From Rhynchopus sp. YZ270_cl-10 (Eukaryota; Euglenozoa; Diplonemea; Diplonemida; Diplonemidae): a DNA stretch of 64,000 bases. Shown in pieces: positions 1 to 9,322 of the stretch. Both the position numbers and the translations under genes were made by a program. The stretch is from the NCBI GenBank assembly GCA_964035575.1, contig OZ037840.1, positions 186,001-250,000 of the forward strand, written 5' to 3'. Within the stretch, counting starts at the first letter, position 1. Each line of letters starts with the position of its first letter. Under the pieces are notes generated by a model. That model was not told the origin of the DNA. It saw only the letters and a list, made by a program, of their open reading frames with translations, and ran no database searches.

Positions 1-2
1 AG

Positions 3-656
3 GCAACCTCAGAGGTGGCGAGGAGGGCGAGGCAGACCCCGTGGAAGGTAGCGGACCTATCTGATGAAGGGCTAAAGGGGAAAAAGGACATCATCCTCTG
101 TCCCTGCATCAGTAGCACGCATGCGATGGTACTCGCGACGTACGTTTTGTGCACGCAACTCAGTGAGAAAAAAAGTGGTTTTGTTTTTTTTTCGGGGGGA
201 TACTGTCTTTTTCGTTTTCCAAAAGGGAGAGGACGCGCAAAAGTGTGCCTCTGTTCTACAGACCCTCCATCTGATGAAAAATTTGAGCTTTTTGTAGCCA
301 GTGATAACAAATTCAATGAGTTTGAAGCTGCTGCAATTGCAGAGTGTGACGAGGAGAACGGTTCACAAGGGAATGAGGAACCGGAGGGAGACGGCACTGC
401 GGCGTGTGATTTTTGTGAGAAGCCAATGGCCGCAAATTCTCTTGCGGTTCACATTGACAACACACATCGCAGGAAAGACAGCAGTCTCAGTGCTGTTTGT
501 CCCATATCTCCGTGTAGCAAAACAGTCAAATCTTTGACTAGGCACATGGAGTTGAAACATCCAGATTTTTTTTTTGAAGAGAACAGATGCAAATTATGTT
601 TTTTGTTGTTTCAATCTTCTGAAGAATGGGTAGCACATTGTGAAGGTCATGCGTAG
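3..656 (+). CDS. C2H2-type zinc-finger protein, 5' end cut by window edge
   Basis: The frame is open from the left edge to a TAG at 654-656 and has no convincing ATG, so the start lies outside the window or in an upstream exon. The last third holds three Cys/His modules: CDFCEKPM...H-x4-H (about 408-470), CPISPC...H-x4-H (about 499-560) and CKLCFLLF...H-x3-H (about 588-652). An acidic stretch rich in Glu and Gly precedes them. Spacing fits C2H2 fingers, so nucleic-acid binding is plausible, but the family is not recognised. The fingers are irregular (the second has four residues between its cysteines), as in some transposon-encoded proteins. The T-rich run at about 180-200 could hide a small intron. 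It is the only likely gene on the plus strand besides the fragment at 11514. It ends about 300 bp before a repeat copy. Confidence 0.55.
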   Translation, partial: ATSEVARRARQTPWKVADLSDEGLKGKKDIILCPCISSTHAMVLATYVLCTQLSEKKSGFVFFSGGYCLFRFPKGRGRAKVCLCSTDPPSDEKFELFVASDNKFNEFEAAAIAECDEENGSQGNEEPEGDGTAACDFCEKPMAANSLAVHIDNTHRRKDSSLSAVCPISPCSKTVKSLTRHMELKHPDFFFEENRCKLCFLLFQSSEEWVAHCEGHA

Positions 657-952
657 TATCAGATCAGGTACAGTGGGTGAGGGCGAGGATCATGCATTTT
701 GTTTTTTTGTTTTTGAAAAGTTGGTTGTATTAGTGTAGCCACCCTAGAGTGTGCTCCACTAATATTTTTTTGTTTTTTTTTCATTTGGGTATTCACTCTT
801 TTTTTTTGTTGTTCACTTCATAATCTCATCATGAAATGCTTGCCCCACCCTTTTTTTTTCACCCACCCACACCCACACCTCCCCACCATCCCTCAACAGG
901 ATTACACCAAAACAATGAAAATTGGGTTTTAAGTACCCTATTTCTCTCAGAA
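657..952. other. T-rich spacer
   Basis: This stretch follows the zinc-finger stop and is full of T runs and CACCC words. I see no gene, conserved repeat or RNA in it. It probably holds the 3' untranslated region of the upstream gene. Confidence 0.4.
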
Positions 953-2145
953 GTCAGTCACTGCTATTGCCATTTAACCCAGGGAGCATAGCTAGTGCAA
1001 GAAATTCGACCTTTGGAAACTTTCCGGAAAGTCTGTCCTCTGCTCGCGGAGGACTAGACACAAGAAAATATTGCGTTCCCCCAGAAAACCAGTGCACAAT
1101 TCACACTCCTTGTGGGTGGTCTTGTTGCCTTTTCGTCATAGTAATTTTGGCCCAGGCATGTTCTTGAAGCATGACAATTTAGTGTGTATGGGGCAGGGTG
1201 TTGTTTTGTTCTGAATTCTCTTTGTTATAACATCTAAGTCAATTGCGGGTGGTGGTTTGTGTAGCGTGAGGCACTCTTTTTAACAAACTTCCTGCAGTTG
1301 CTATGCACTGTTATTTCTTCGGATTTATCATCATACAGCGTAACATAGTGGATTCGCCTGGTCGACACAACCTTTGATAGATATGGGATAACCAACCCCC
1401 TTCGACCCCTCGTGGGTTCACTAAACAAGCCCTCGTGGTAGTTAAACGCGATTGACATTTACATTCCTAGAGATGAAAGAACAAGACAACACTTCTGTAC
1501 CCGCGCATCAAAATTGTGGAAAACTTTGCACCCCAAACACCCTCAACAACGCCCGCCAAAAGGCGCCCCTTGTTGCTGGGAGTTGGTTCTCATGTTTGAT
1601 ACCTGCACAGCGGGAATTCCTCTGAGTCCAACGCATGTTTGGCCTGTCTGCGGCGTTGCACTTCAGGTGCACGAAGACAGGGTCTGGTGGTAAATTTTGC
1701 GTAGTACTGCGACGTGGTACTGCGTGGGTCTGGGAATATGGGTACCTGGGTACAGGATATTGGTTGTGTAAGACATCTTCCACCATGCATTGAGGAGGGT
1801 AAGACAGTGTTCGCAGTTTCTACCTGATAGCATTACAACATTTAACTTCTCCACGGGGGTCTTGGGCCGTTCACTCGGTTATACCTTGACTACCGGAAGA
1901 TATTCTTGAGGCCTTTTTGGTCTCTAGAATATCCGGTCTTCCCGAACGGAGGCACACTTTGTGTGTTACTACGACCTGGCAATTTCCAGCAGTAGGTTAA
2001 GTAATCTTTCTTGTAAATTGTTGGATCATTATCTCCTCGGTGCATGAATGCCCCACGTGACTGGACACTTTTGTGTTTGTCATGTGGAGCTGTGGTTGCT
2101 CTTTCACGACTTTTTTCCTGTTCCTGGGTGCCTGTTCCTGGACCT

Positions 2146-2393
2146 GGACCTGGGTACCTGGGTACCTGGGTACCTGGGTACCTGGGTACCTGGGTACCTG
2201 GGTACCTGGGTACCTGGGTACCTGGGTACCTGGGTACCTGGGTACCTGGGTACCTGGGTACCTGGGTACCTGGGTACCTGGGTACCTGGGTACCTGGGTA
2301 CCTGGGTACCTGGGTACCTGGGTACCTGGGTACCTGGGTACCTGGGTACCTGGGTACCTGGGTACCTGGGTACCTGGGTACCTGGGCACCTGG
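2146..2393. repeat. 8-bp tandem array (GGTACCTG)n
   Basis: About 30 uninterrupted units of GGTACCTG follow a few degenerate starter units (CCTGTTCCTGG). Each unit holds a GGTACC site. Because 8 is not a multiple of 3, all frames give a periodic 8-residue peptide, which explains the long spurious open frames here on both strands. The array lies inside repeat copy X1. Confidence 0.95.
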
Positions 2394-2394
2394 G

Positions 2395-2558
2395 TGTGCC
2401 TGTCGGACCCCAGGGTCCGGCAGTCGGACTCAGGGGTCCGACTGTGAGTCCGACAGTCGGACCCCTGAGTCCGACTGTCGGACTCAGGGGGTCCGACTGT
2501 CGGACCCCCTCGGACTCCGACAAAAGGGTCCGACATTTCCAGGACAGACTGCACCGTG
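2395..2558. repeat. Terminal word array, GTCGGACTC/CCCCTGAGTCC type
   Basis: Alternating direct and inverted copies of GTCGGACTC and GGGTCCGAC fill this end of repeat X1, which finishes in GCACCGTG at 2558. Copies X2 and X3 have the same layout with a different word (CCGGCCA/GGACTC), so the word has changed while the arrangement was kept. Such subterminal arrays are typical of transposase binding regions. Confidence 0.7.
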
Positions 2559-3104
2559 TGATTTACAAAAAAAAAAATATTCTGGGAACAAAACTGGGAC
2601 AATCGAGGGTTTTGTTTTTGGGGTCTCCCAGTTGTATTCTGTCCCAGAATGGTTCCAAATACGGGGCGTGGCAAGGTTGCAGGATTGCAGACCTTTGTTT
2701 GGAGCCAAATTGGATTCGTAAACATATTCGTACAGTAAATACAATACAGTAGGACAAGAAACTTGGCGACCAAATAAGATTGGCGGATTTTGGGGGTTTT
2801 CTTGCCAATTGCCAATATTACTTGTCCTACTGTAGTGGTGTTTCCTGGCTGAGTGGATAATTCTACCGATCGCGAGGTTCCAAAGAAACTGTGGTTGTTG
2901 ATGCAGGCACCTCCGACTGACCCACGTACGAAGCCAGCCATCCGGATGAAAGCACAACCCTGCGGCGCTACGACAGTAGATGTAAAAAGGAAAGAAGGTG
3001 GCGGGGGGAGTGGGGCAGAGAGTGGTACCACGTATCTTTAGTTTATGAAGAGAAAGACAAGGAGAAAAGGTGAACGCGTCTGGTATGCAAAGGCGGACAC
3101 CTTT

Positions 3105-3147
<43 letters not shown>

Positions 3148-3405
3148 GAACTGTACATGGGTGTTCCTAAGACGGAATACGAATACCACTTTTGGGATCG
3201 TGCACTTTTTTTTCTACAGGGATTCCCTTAGGGAAGAAAAAAAAGAGCAGAAGGGTAACTAAGTGACTTTAGAACGGTCTTTTTCACTGAGTGAGGTGGC
3301 CGTGAACTGGGATGGAATGAAACAACACAAAAAAGACATTTTTCTCCTTGTAGGACGAACCCTCAAATAAAATTTTCGCCTCCGGCGGACACCCCCTTTC
3401 CTCCA
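2559..3405. other. Non-coding stretch with an A tract
   Basis: No gene is supported. The stretch holds a short inverted pair (CTACTGTAGGACAAG type, around 2745-2835), a tract of about 40 A at 3103-3143, and a hairpin-like GGGATTCCCTTAGGGAA near 3219. The A tract could be the tail of an old retroposed copy, but nothing recognisable precedes it. Confidence 0.4.
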
Positions 3406-3822
3406 CTGTGTACTGTGTACTGTGTACTGTGTACTGTGTACTGTGTACTGTGTACTGTGTACTGTGTACTGTGTACTGTGTACTGTGTACTGTGTACTGT
3501 GTACTGTGTACTGTGTACTGTGTACTGTGTACTGTGTACTGTGTACTGTGTACTGTGTACTGTGTACTGTGTACTGTGTACTGTGTACTGTGTACTGTGT
3601 ACTGTGTACTGTGTACTGTGTACTGTGTACTGTGTACTGTGTACTGTGTACTGTGTACTGTGTACTGTGTACTGTGTACTGTGTACTGTGTACTGTGTAC
3701 TGTGTACTGTGTACTGTGTACTGTGTACTGTGTACTGTGTACTGTGTACTGTGTACTGTGTACTGTGTACTGTGTACTGTGTACTGTGTACTGTGTACTG
3801 TGTACTGTGTACTGTGCACTGT
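3406..3822. repeat. 7-bp tandem array (TGTGTAC)n
   Basis: Almost perfect head-to-tail copies of ACTGTGT run for about 410 bp (near 59 units), decaying only in the last two units to GTGCACTGTGCAG. The periodic frames reading YCVLCTV or STQYTVH are artefacts of the 7-bp period. A one-unit relative occurs at 48377-48400 (ACTGTACTGTGTACTGTGTAC). Confidence 0.95.
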
Positions 3823-4283
3823 GCAGTTATGCAGCCACGCCAAATTTTTTTTATAGTACCACCGCTGAACGCTCGGGTCACCAAAAATTCAAATAAGACC
3901 AGTTTTGGGGTGTTTTGACCCTGTTTTTGACCCCCAAAGGGGAAGCCCACCCAAAGAAAAATAGTGGAATACGGACCCGATTTTCCCCCGAAAACCCCCG
4001 GAATACGGAACACCCATGGAACTGTAGAGCAGAAGCCCCACCAGATACATTTTCACTTTATTCTTTTGTGCTCCGCCACTGCACTCCCTATTTTCTGTAC
4101 TCGAAGGCCAGAATCTTTGGATGAAAGCACAATAACCCTTCAGCCAGCAACAGAGGTGCGAAAGGAAACATGACTTACCCAATAATGAACAACATAACAA
4201 TAAAAAAAATATGGACGCAGCGTAAATTGAAACCAGAAATCAGAACAACACAAGAACTACCCCATATTATGTACCATATTCAT
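3823..4283. other. Intergenic stretch, nothing recognised
   Basis: The sequence between the 7-bp array and the next transposon has no supported gene. It ends in ATTCAT, the left target duplication of the element starting at 4284. Confidence 0.4.
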
Positions 4284-4348
4284 CACGTATGGCAAATGAT
4301 AATATATTATGCGCTATTATGAGATCTCATAATACATGTGATATTATT

Positions 4349-4834
4349 GGTGCTTCCCGGGGGGTATGCATTTCACAAATTTTCAATTCAATTCACAACT
4401 TTTCACAACTATTCACAACTTTTCACTACCCTTTTTTCTCTCGTTGGTGAAGCTCTTAAACGCCGGCATTTGCATTTCCGGAATCCGTACGGCCAGTGGT
4501 GGGGTCAATTTGCCGAAATGGACAAGTTCTCGTCATTTCCGCACATCACACAGTACACAGGTACACAGGTACACCACATCACGTTCTATCTTGTGAATCC
4601 CAGCGTACCCCTCAATGGGTGGGTCACCACCCCGCCCAAAAAAAAAGCACACAAAAAAAAAAATCAATTCACAACTTTTCACAACTATTCACAACTTTTC
4701 ACATTTTTTCACAATTTTTCACCACTTTTCACCAGCCTTCACAATTTTGTAGCGGTTTTCGTGTTGTGAAAATTTGTGAAAACTTGTCACATTTTGTGAA
4801 AATTTGTGAAATGCACACCCCCCGGGAAGCACCA
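4349..4834. mobile_element. Transposon B, nested in A
   Basis: Inverted ends TGGTGCTTCCCGGGGGG and CCCCCCGGGAAGCACCA enclose about 486 bp. Comparison with the intact A copy shows insertion into GATATTATGCG, leaving either ATTAT (5 bp) or, if the ends are read as TTGG..CCAA, TTA (3 bp). Both ends are packed with TTCACAAC/GTTGTGAA-type words. The middle carries GTGGTGGGGTCAATTTGC, a phrase also found near 23600 and 26690. It codes for nothing convincing and looks like a small non-autonomous element. Confidence 0.8.
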
Positions 4835-4933
4835 ATTATGCGCTATTATGTGCTATTATGTGCTATTATGCGCTATTATGCGCCAATTATGCGGCGTTAT
4901 GCGCTCATTATGTACCGTACCCCCCACCCCCTA

Positions 4934-7129
4934 GGCATACATGTCATGCGAAGAGATTCTTCGGATTCTTCGCATTTTCAAAAATCCCAAAAATTCTTCG
5001 TATTTTCTTCGTATTTTCTTCGCATATTCTTCGCCTACTTCGCATTCTTCGCATATTCTTCGCATTTTCCAACATGCGAAGAATATGCGAAGAATATGCG
5101 AAGAATGCGAAGTGCATATTCCGTGCACACCTCTTCCTCTTTTTTTCTGTGATTTATGTCCCACCTTACTATTTTTGTTTTTAAAACGCTGACGAGAAAA
5201 ACACAATACACACGAGATATAAATATTTTGGCATTGAATGGCACGTGCACGTTTACGAACTGAGCCATGATTGCCCTTAGAGTCCCACGGTAACACGTGC
5301 AAAATCATAGAGTTTTTTTGGCTGTTAAAAAGGCTGGGGTATAAAGAGGTCGCGTGATTCGTCGAGCGGTTGTGAACCGCCTCCGTTCTCTTACGGTACG
5401 GAACACCCACCTCCTACCCTTTGCATGAGCTCGACTGCGTTTTAGCACGTTTCAACTACTCTTTTTTCTCGTTCTGTACCCAGAACAACCTCCTCTCCAA
5501 GCAGCAAACCCCACCCCTGACCAGGGGAAGCCTCCTGGGCCCATAAGCGGAACTATTTACTCACTGATCCTCTCATATGTGGATGGATGGATTTTTCAAA
5601 TGTATGTTCGCAACTCCCATAAAAAAGTAGCGCACCGTGCGCCTGCGGCGCGGACAAAATTTGGTTTTGCGAATCCTAAATATTTTTTGCTAGCTCGTGT
5701 GGTTGATGAGCGAGAACGAAACCAAATCGATAGCAACGCCTCGTGCACTAGCTAAAACACTTGAATGGTCACAGAACACAACGCAGTGCATGGTTTTGTG
5801 GGTTGTTTTTGCCCACAGAAGTACCCCTGTGCGGCCTAGACCTGGTTCTAGCACCCCAGAATCGCGTTTCCCAGTCCATATAGCCGGGTATGGGCCCAAA
5901 AAGCCACCCAAAAAGGCGAAAATCCCGGTTTTTGGTGAAAAACGCCTGTTTTGCCCACAGGGTACTTAAGGAACGCACGTTTCTAAAGCATTTCCCACGT
6001 AAACTCGCGACACGAAAATAGGAATTAAAAACAAATCTCTCACAGATCTGATTTGGTGATTCGCATTTTTGAGGCCCAATCTTTCCAACGCCGAAAAAAT
6101 CTTACACTTTGGTGCATTTTCGGGTGGGTGCACCAGGAGGGTACTGGGAGGGCAGCAACCTTAAAAACCTAAACACAAGTGTTTAGGAATTACGAGCGGT
6201 AGCCCACAGCTCTACCCTATCCATGATATAGTTTGGCTGTGATAATGTGCGATTTATGGCACAATCTTTGAAATGTTGCGCACATGGCTTCAACAGAAAA
6301 GTTTGACCCTTTGCCTCTCCACTCTGTGGCTGGAAGGGAGCTGAGAATAAGCCGGGTCCCGGGTACTGTCCCAGGACTAGAACTAGGACGGGTACTGGTC
6401 ACTGGGTACAGTCCCAGTCCTAGGGACTGGGAATACCCCTCCATCCATGCCCCAGCCTCCCGCGCCGGGTCCCTGACCCGCTTTCAGGCGTTTTCACAGC
6501 GTTTTCGACATATTGTGCCCAGTCCCACTGAGAATAACCGGGTCCCGGGTCCCCAAGTCTTATTCTCAGCCATGGCCTCCCGTCAAGGAAAAATCAGGCA
6601 CTGCAACGTCAATATTCAATAATATGATCAATATTTCAATACTATTGAAATATTGACAGTTTTCAGTCAATATTATTGATACTTTCAATATTCAATCAAT
6701 AATATTCATCACCAAATCAATATATTGACGATATTCAATATATTTATGAAGCCATGTCTGTTGTTTTCTTTTTTATACAGTAAGGTGGGGCAAAATATCA
6801 CAGAAAAAAGAGGAAGAGCTGTTATGGAGGAGCACAAAAAAGAGCAAAACAGACAAACGAATATAGTAAATTATTTTCCAAACGTATTGCATACTCGTTG
6901 AAAATTTAAAGGAAACGGCGTGAATAAAAGAAAAATGCAACTTATTTCCCAGTGCGATCATCTGCACCTTAGCACTTTCGATCCCTTTGTGGGCAAAGTA
7001 TTGGTGGAAAAAAATTCTTCGCATTTTCTTCGCATATTCTTCGCATTTTCCGAATGCGAAGAATATGCGAAGAGGAATACGAAGAAAATACGAAGAATCC
7101 GAAGAATCTCTTCGCATGACATCTATGCC
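4934..7129. mobile_element. Transposon C (CATA-ended, GCGAAGAATATGCGAAG words)
   Basis: Inverted ends read CCTAGGCATA(C/G)ATGTCATGCG and are followed on both sides by iterated TTCGCATATTC/GAAGAATATGCGAAG words. Inverted similarity continues inward (TTTCTGTGAT..CCCACCTTACT at 5137-5170 against 6777-6815). The outermost CCTAGG is palindromic, so the target duplication may be TA, CTAG or CCTAGG. The 2.2-kb interior holds a GTAGCGCACCGTGCGCC motif (about 5626), a CCGGGTCCC/TACTGTCCCAGG-rich patch (6350-6550) and an AT-rich patch built on TCAATATT (6608-6750). No transposase is visible. The same outer end is used by the hAT-like element D at 38169. Confidence 0.8.
6608..6750. repeat. TCAATATT word cluster inside C
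   Basis: Direct and inverted copies of TCAATATT and ATTGATA fill about 140 bp. It looks like the subterminal region of yet another element nested in C, but I cannot define its ends. Confidence 0.45.
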
Positions 7130-7131
7130 TA

Positions 7132-8374
7132 GGGGGAGCCACGTAGAAGGAAATCCTTAAGGACTTGCTGTCCAAAACCATTTTTTTGAAATTTCGGTGA
7201 AGAAATCCACTAAAATGGGCGTACCTGGCCGCAAATCGCCCTGGGGATCACCCATATATCCCAATAAACCACCTGACGACCTTAACAGAGCATTTCTTGT
7301 CCCAAAAAAATGGGTTTTTTGTGAAAAAACACCCAAAAATGCGTAACGCTCGCGTAACGCTTGGGGGCCAAAATTTAGCACTTGCCAAGAAATTGCTCCA
7401 ATCAGACAAAACTCCTTCTAAACACCCGAAAAACACCTCAGTCCACATCCGGTGGGGTCCCGGGGTGGAAATGTATGGTTTTTGGGGCTTTTAGGGGTCC
7501 TGTGTGGGTCCCAGGCGTATTTATGAGGGACGGAACCGCTAATAATGCCCGAAATTACCTCTTTTTTAGGGTGCTTTTTCACCTTAAAAATTCAAAAAAA
7601 AGTGCTCAGACAATCACAGAAGTGTCTAAACCCCCTCGGAACTACTCGCCAGACCCCCTGCGGGGTGGAGAATCATATTTGCGATCACTTTTTGGGCTAT
7701 TTTGCCCAAAATAACCTCATGTTACACTTTTGTTACACTTGCCCCAAAATAGGGTATTTTAGGCTATTTTGGGACAAGTGTAACAAAAGTGTAACATGAG
7801 GTTATTTTGGGCAAAATAGCCCAAAAAGTGATCGCAAATATGATTCTCCACCCCGCAGGGGGTCTGGCGAGTAGTTCCGAGGGGGTTTAGACACTTCTGT
7901 GCTTGTCTGAGAACTTTTTTTTGAATTTTTAAGGTGAAAAAGTACTCTAAAAAAGAGGCAAATTCGGGCATTATTAGCGGTTCCGTCCCTCATAAATACG
8001 CCTGGGACCCTCCCAGGACCCCTAAAAGCCCCAAAAACCATACATTTCCACCCCGGAACCCCAGAAGATGTGGACTAAAGTGTTTTTCGGGTGTTTAGAA
8101 GGAGTTTTGTCTGATTGGAGCAATTTCTTGGCAAGTGCTAAATTTTGGCCCCCAAGCGTTACGCGAGCGTTACGCATTTTTGGGGTGTTTTTTCACAAAA
8201 ACCCCATTTTTTTGGGACAAGAAATGCTCTGTTAAGGTCGTCAGGTGGTTTATTGGGATATATGGGTGATCCCCAGGGCGATTTGCGGCCAGGTACGCCC
8301 ATTTTAGTGGATTTCTTCACCGAAATTTCAAAAAAATGGGTTTTGGACAGCAAAACGCCTTTGGTGGCTCCCCC
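7132..8374. mobile_element. Fold-back element FB1
   Basis: Two arms of about 600 bp are near-perfect inverted copies meeting at about 7765 with almost no loop. The ends are GGGGGAGCCAC, both flanked by TA (or CTA). Both ends carry the subterminal core TTGCTGTCCAAAACC, which recurs in FB3 at 36497-38132. It abuts element C directly. Because the arms are complementary, open frames here come in mirror pairs and are not genes. Confidence 0.85.
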
Positions 8375-9074
8375 TACCCCCACCCCCCCACCCAAAAAAA
8401 GTCGCTCAGAAGTGGTCAAAAGTGCCCAAAACCGGGCGGAATTCAATTTTGGGGTACAAATGGGCCTATGGTGTGGTTTTTATTGACTTCAGGGGGGTTT
8501 CTTTGATTTATTACCTACTTCACGTTTTTTGACGGCTTAAGATACCTTGGGTGGGAAAACCTTTGGTACCAGGTGCTTGACACTTTTTGAAACATGGTTC
8601 TAAGTTCCACCAAGTCCCTCTAAACACCCCGAAACCGCCTGGGTACCCCTCGGGATAGGTTCTGGGGTGAAAATATGTGGCTTTGGGGGCTTTTCTGGCC
8701 CCTGGCTCACACTGAGGCGTGATGGATGTGTGAGTTGCTCTATCTACGGGGGTGGGCAGGTACAAGTTGTATGTACATTTTTGAAAAAAGCAGATACGGG
8801 GCTTCTTGAGGCTCAAAACTGCTCAAAACCGGGCGCAGATGGATTTTTGGACATCTGAGGGTGGTATTTTCTGGTTTGGGGCATTGGGGTAGGGCACATA
8901 ATGAGCACATAATGAGCACATAATAGCGCATAACCATTATGCGCTATTATGTGCTATTATGCGCTATTATGCGCTATTATGCATTATGCGATTATTATGA
9001 GCGCGCATAATAGCGCATAATGATCTCATAATTTATTATGAGATCTCATAATAAATTATCATTTGCCATACGTG

Positions 9075-9322
9075 ATTCATACAAAATAATTGACCGTAAC
9101 AATGTTCGACCTTTTCAGGATTTTTCTGGAAATTCGGCCTTTTTTATGATCGAACATTTTAACGAATACGGTAACTTTTTCCCGCCACACAAATTAATAA
9201 GTCTAGTGTGAAAAAGCGCCCATAAAACACAAATGCATTTGCAGGTTAGACAACTTCATCAATCGGCAAATGGAAATTTGCCACATGACTTCTAAAAATA
9301 ATTTATCCACATATCTATTTAC
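9075..9322. other. Spacer downstream of cyclase gene 1
   Basis: The spacer contains the right target duplication ATTCAT of element A and otherwise unique sequence. It probably includes the 3' end of the gene 1 transcript. CAAATGGAAATTTGCCACAT at about 9266 resembles sequence in the 3' flanks of genes 2 and 6. Confidence 0.45.

Larger units (their letters stand above)
953..2558 (+). repeat. Dispersed repeat family X, copy 1
   Basis: Homology with 19990-21532 and with its mirror copy 28771-30305 begins sharply at GTCAGTCACTG. It runs through about 1.1 kb of shared unique sequence, then an 8-bp tandem array, and ends in CCGGACTC- or GTCGGACTC-type words closing with CACCGTG. No copy keeps a long convincing frame. 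In the minus direction short coding-like pieces persist, including a cysteine cluster (C-x5-C-x10-C-x2-C in the copy at about 30085-30160) that vaguely recalls transposase C-terminal fingers. A piece of about 200 bp also occurs at 17480-17690 and 24900-25095. The copies differ by several percent and in array length. I read it as a decayed DNA transposon, class unknown. Confidence 0.65.
4284..9074. mobile_element. Transposon A, copy 1 (interrupted)
   Basis: The ends are perfect inverted CACGTATGGCAAATGATAAT, and the 6-bp direct repeat ATTCAT flanks both sides (4278-4283 and 9075-9080). Just inside each end are many copies of the word TATTATGCGC and its complement. The intact copy at 21583-22457 is 875 bp. 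This one is 4.8 kb because it has taken in element B (4349-4834) and a block of elements C and FB1 (4932-8376) at a C-rich site. Host sequence resumes at about 8377 and is nearly identical to the intact copy. No protein-coding frame is convincing, so it is non-autonomous. The 6-bp duplication and subterminal words do not single out a known superfamily. Confidence 0.9.

Noticed and set aside
953-2558. piggyBac transposase remnant in repeat X
   Set aside because: Only a loose cysteine cluster is visible. No catalytic region, TTAA duplication or typical ends were found.
2044-2752. Long open frames reading repeated VPGYLGTW or TQVPRYPG peptides
   Set aside because: They follow from the 8-bp tandem array, appear in all three frames on both strands and have no coding context.
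3406-3822. CRISPR-like or telomere-like array
   Set aside because: There are no spacers between units, and the 7-bp unit lies inside the chromosome between unrelated repeats. An interstitial telomere cannot be excluded but has no support.
3259-4013. Long frames with STQYTVH or YCVLCTV repeats
   Set aside because: They are products of the 7-bp tandem array in every frame.
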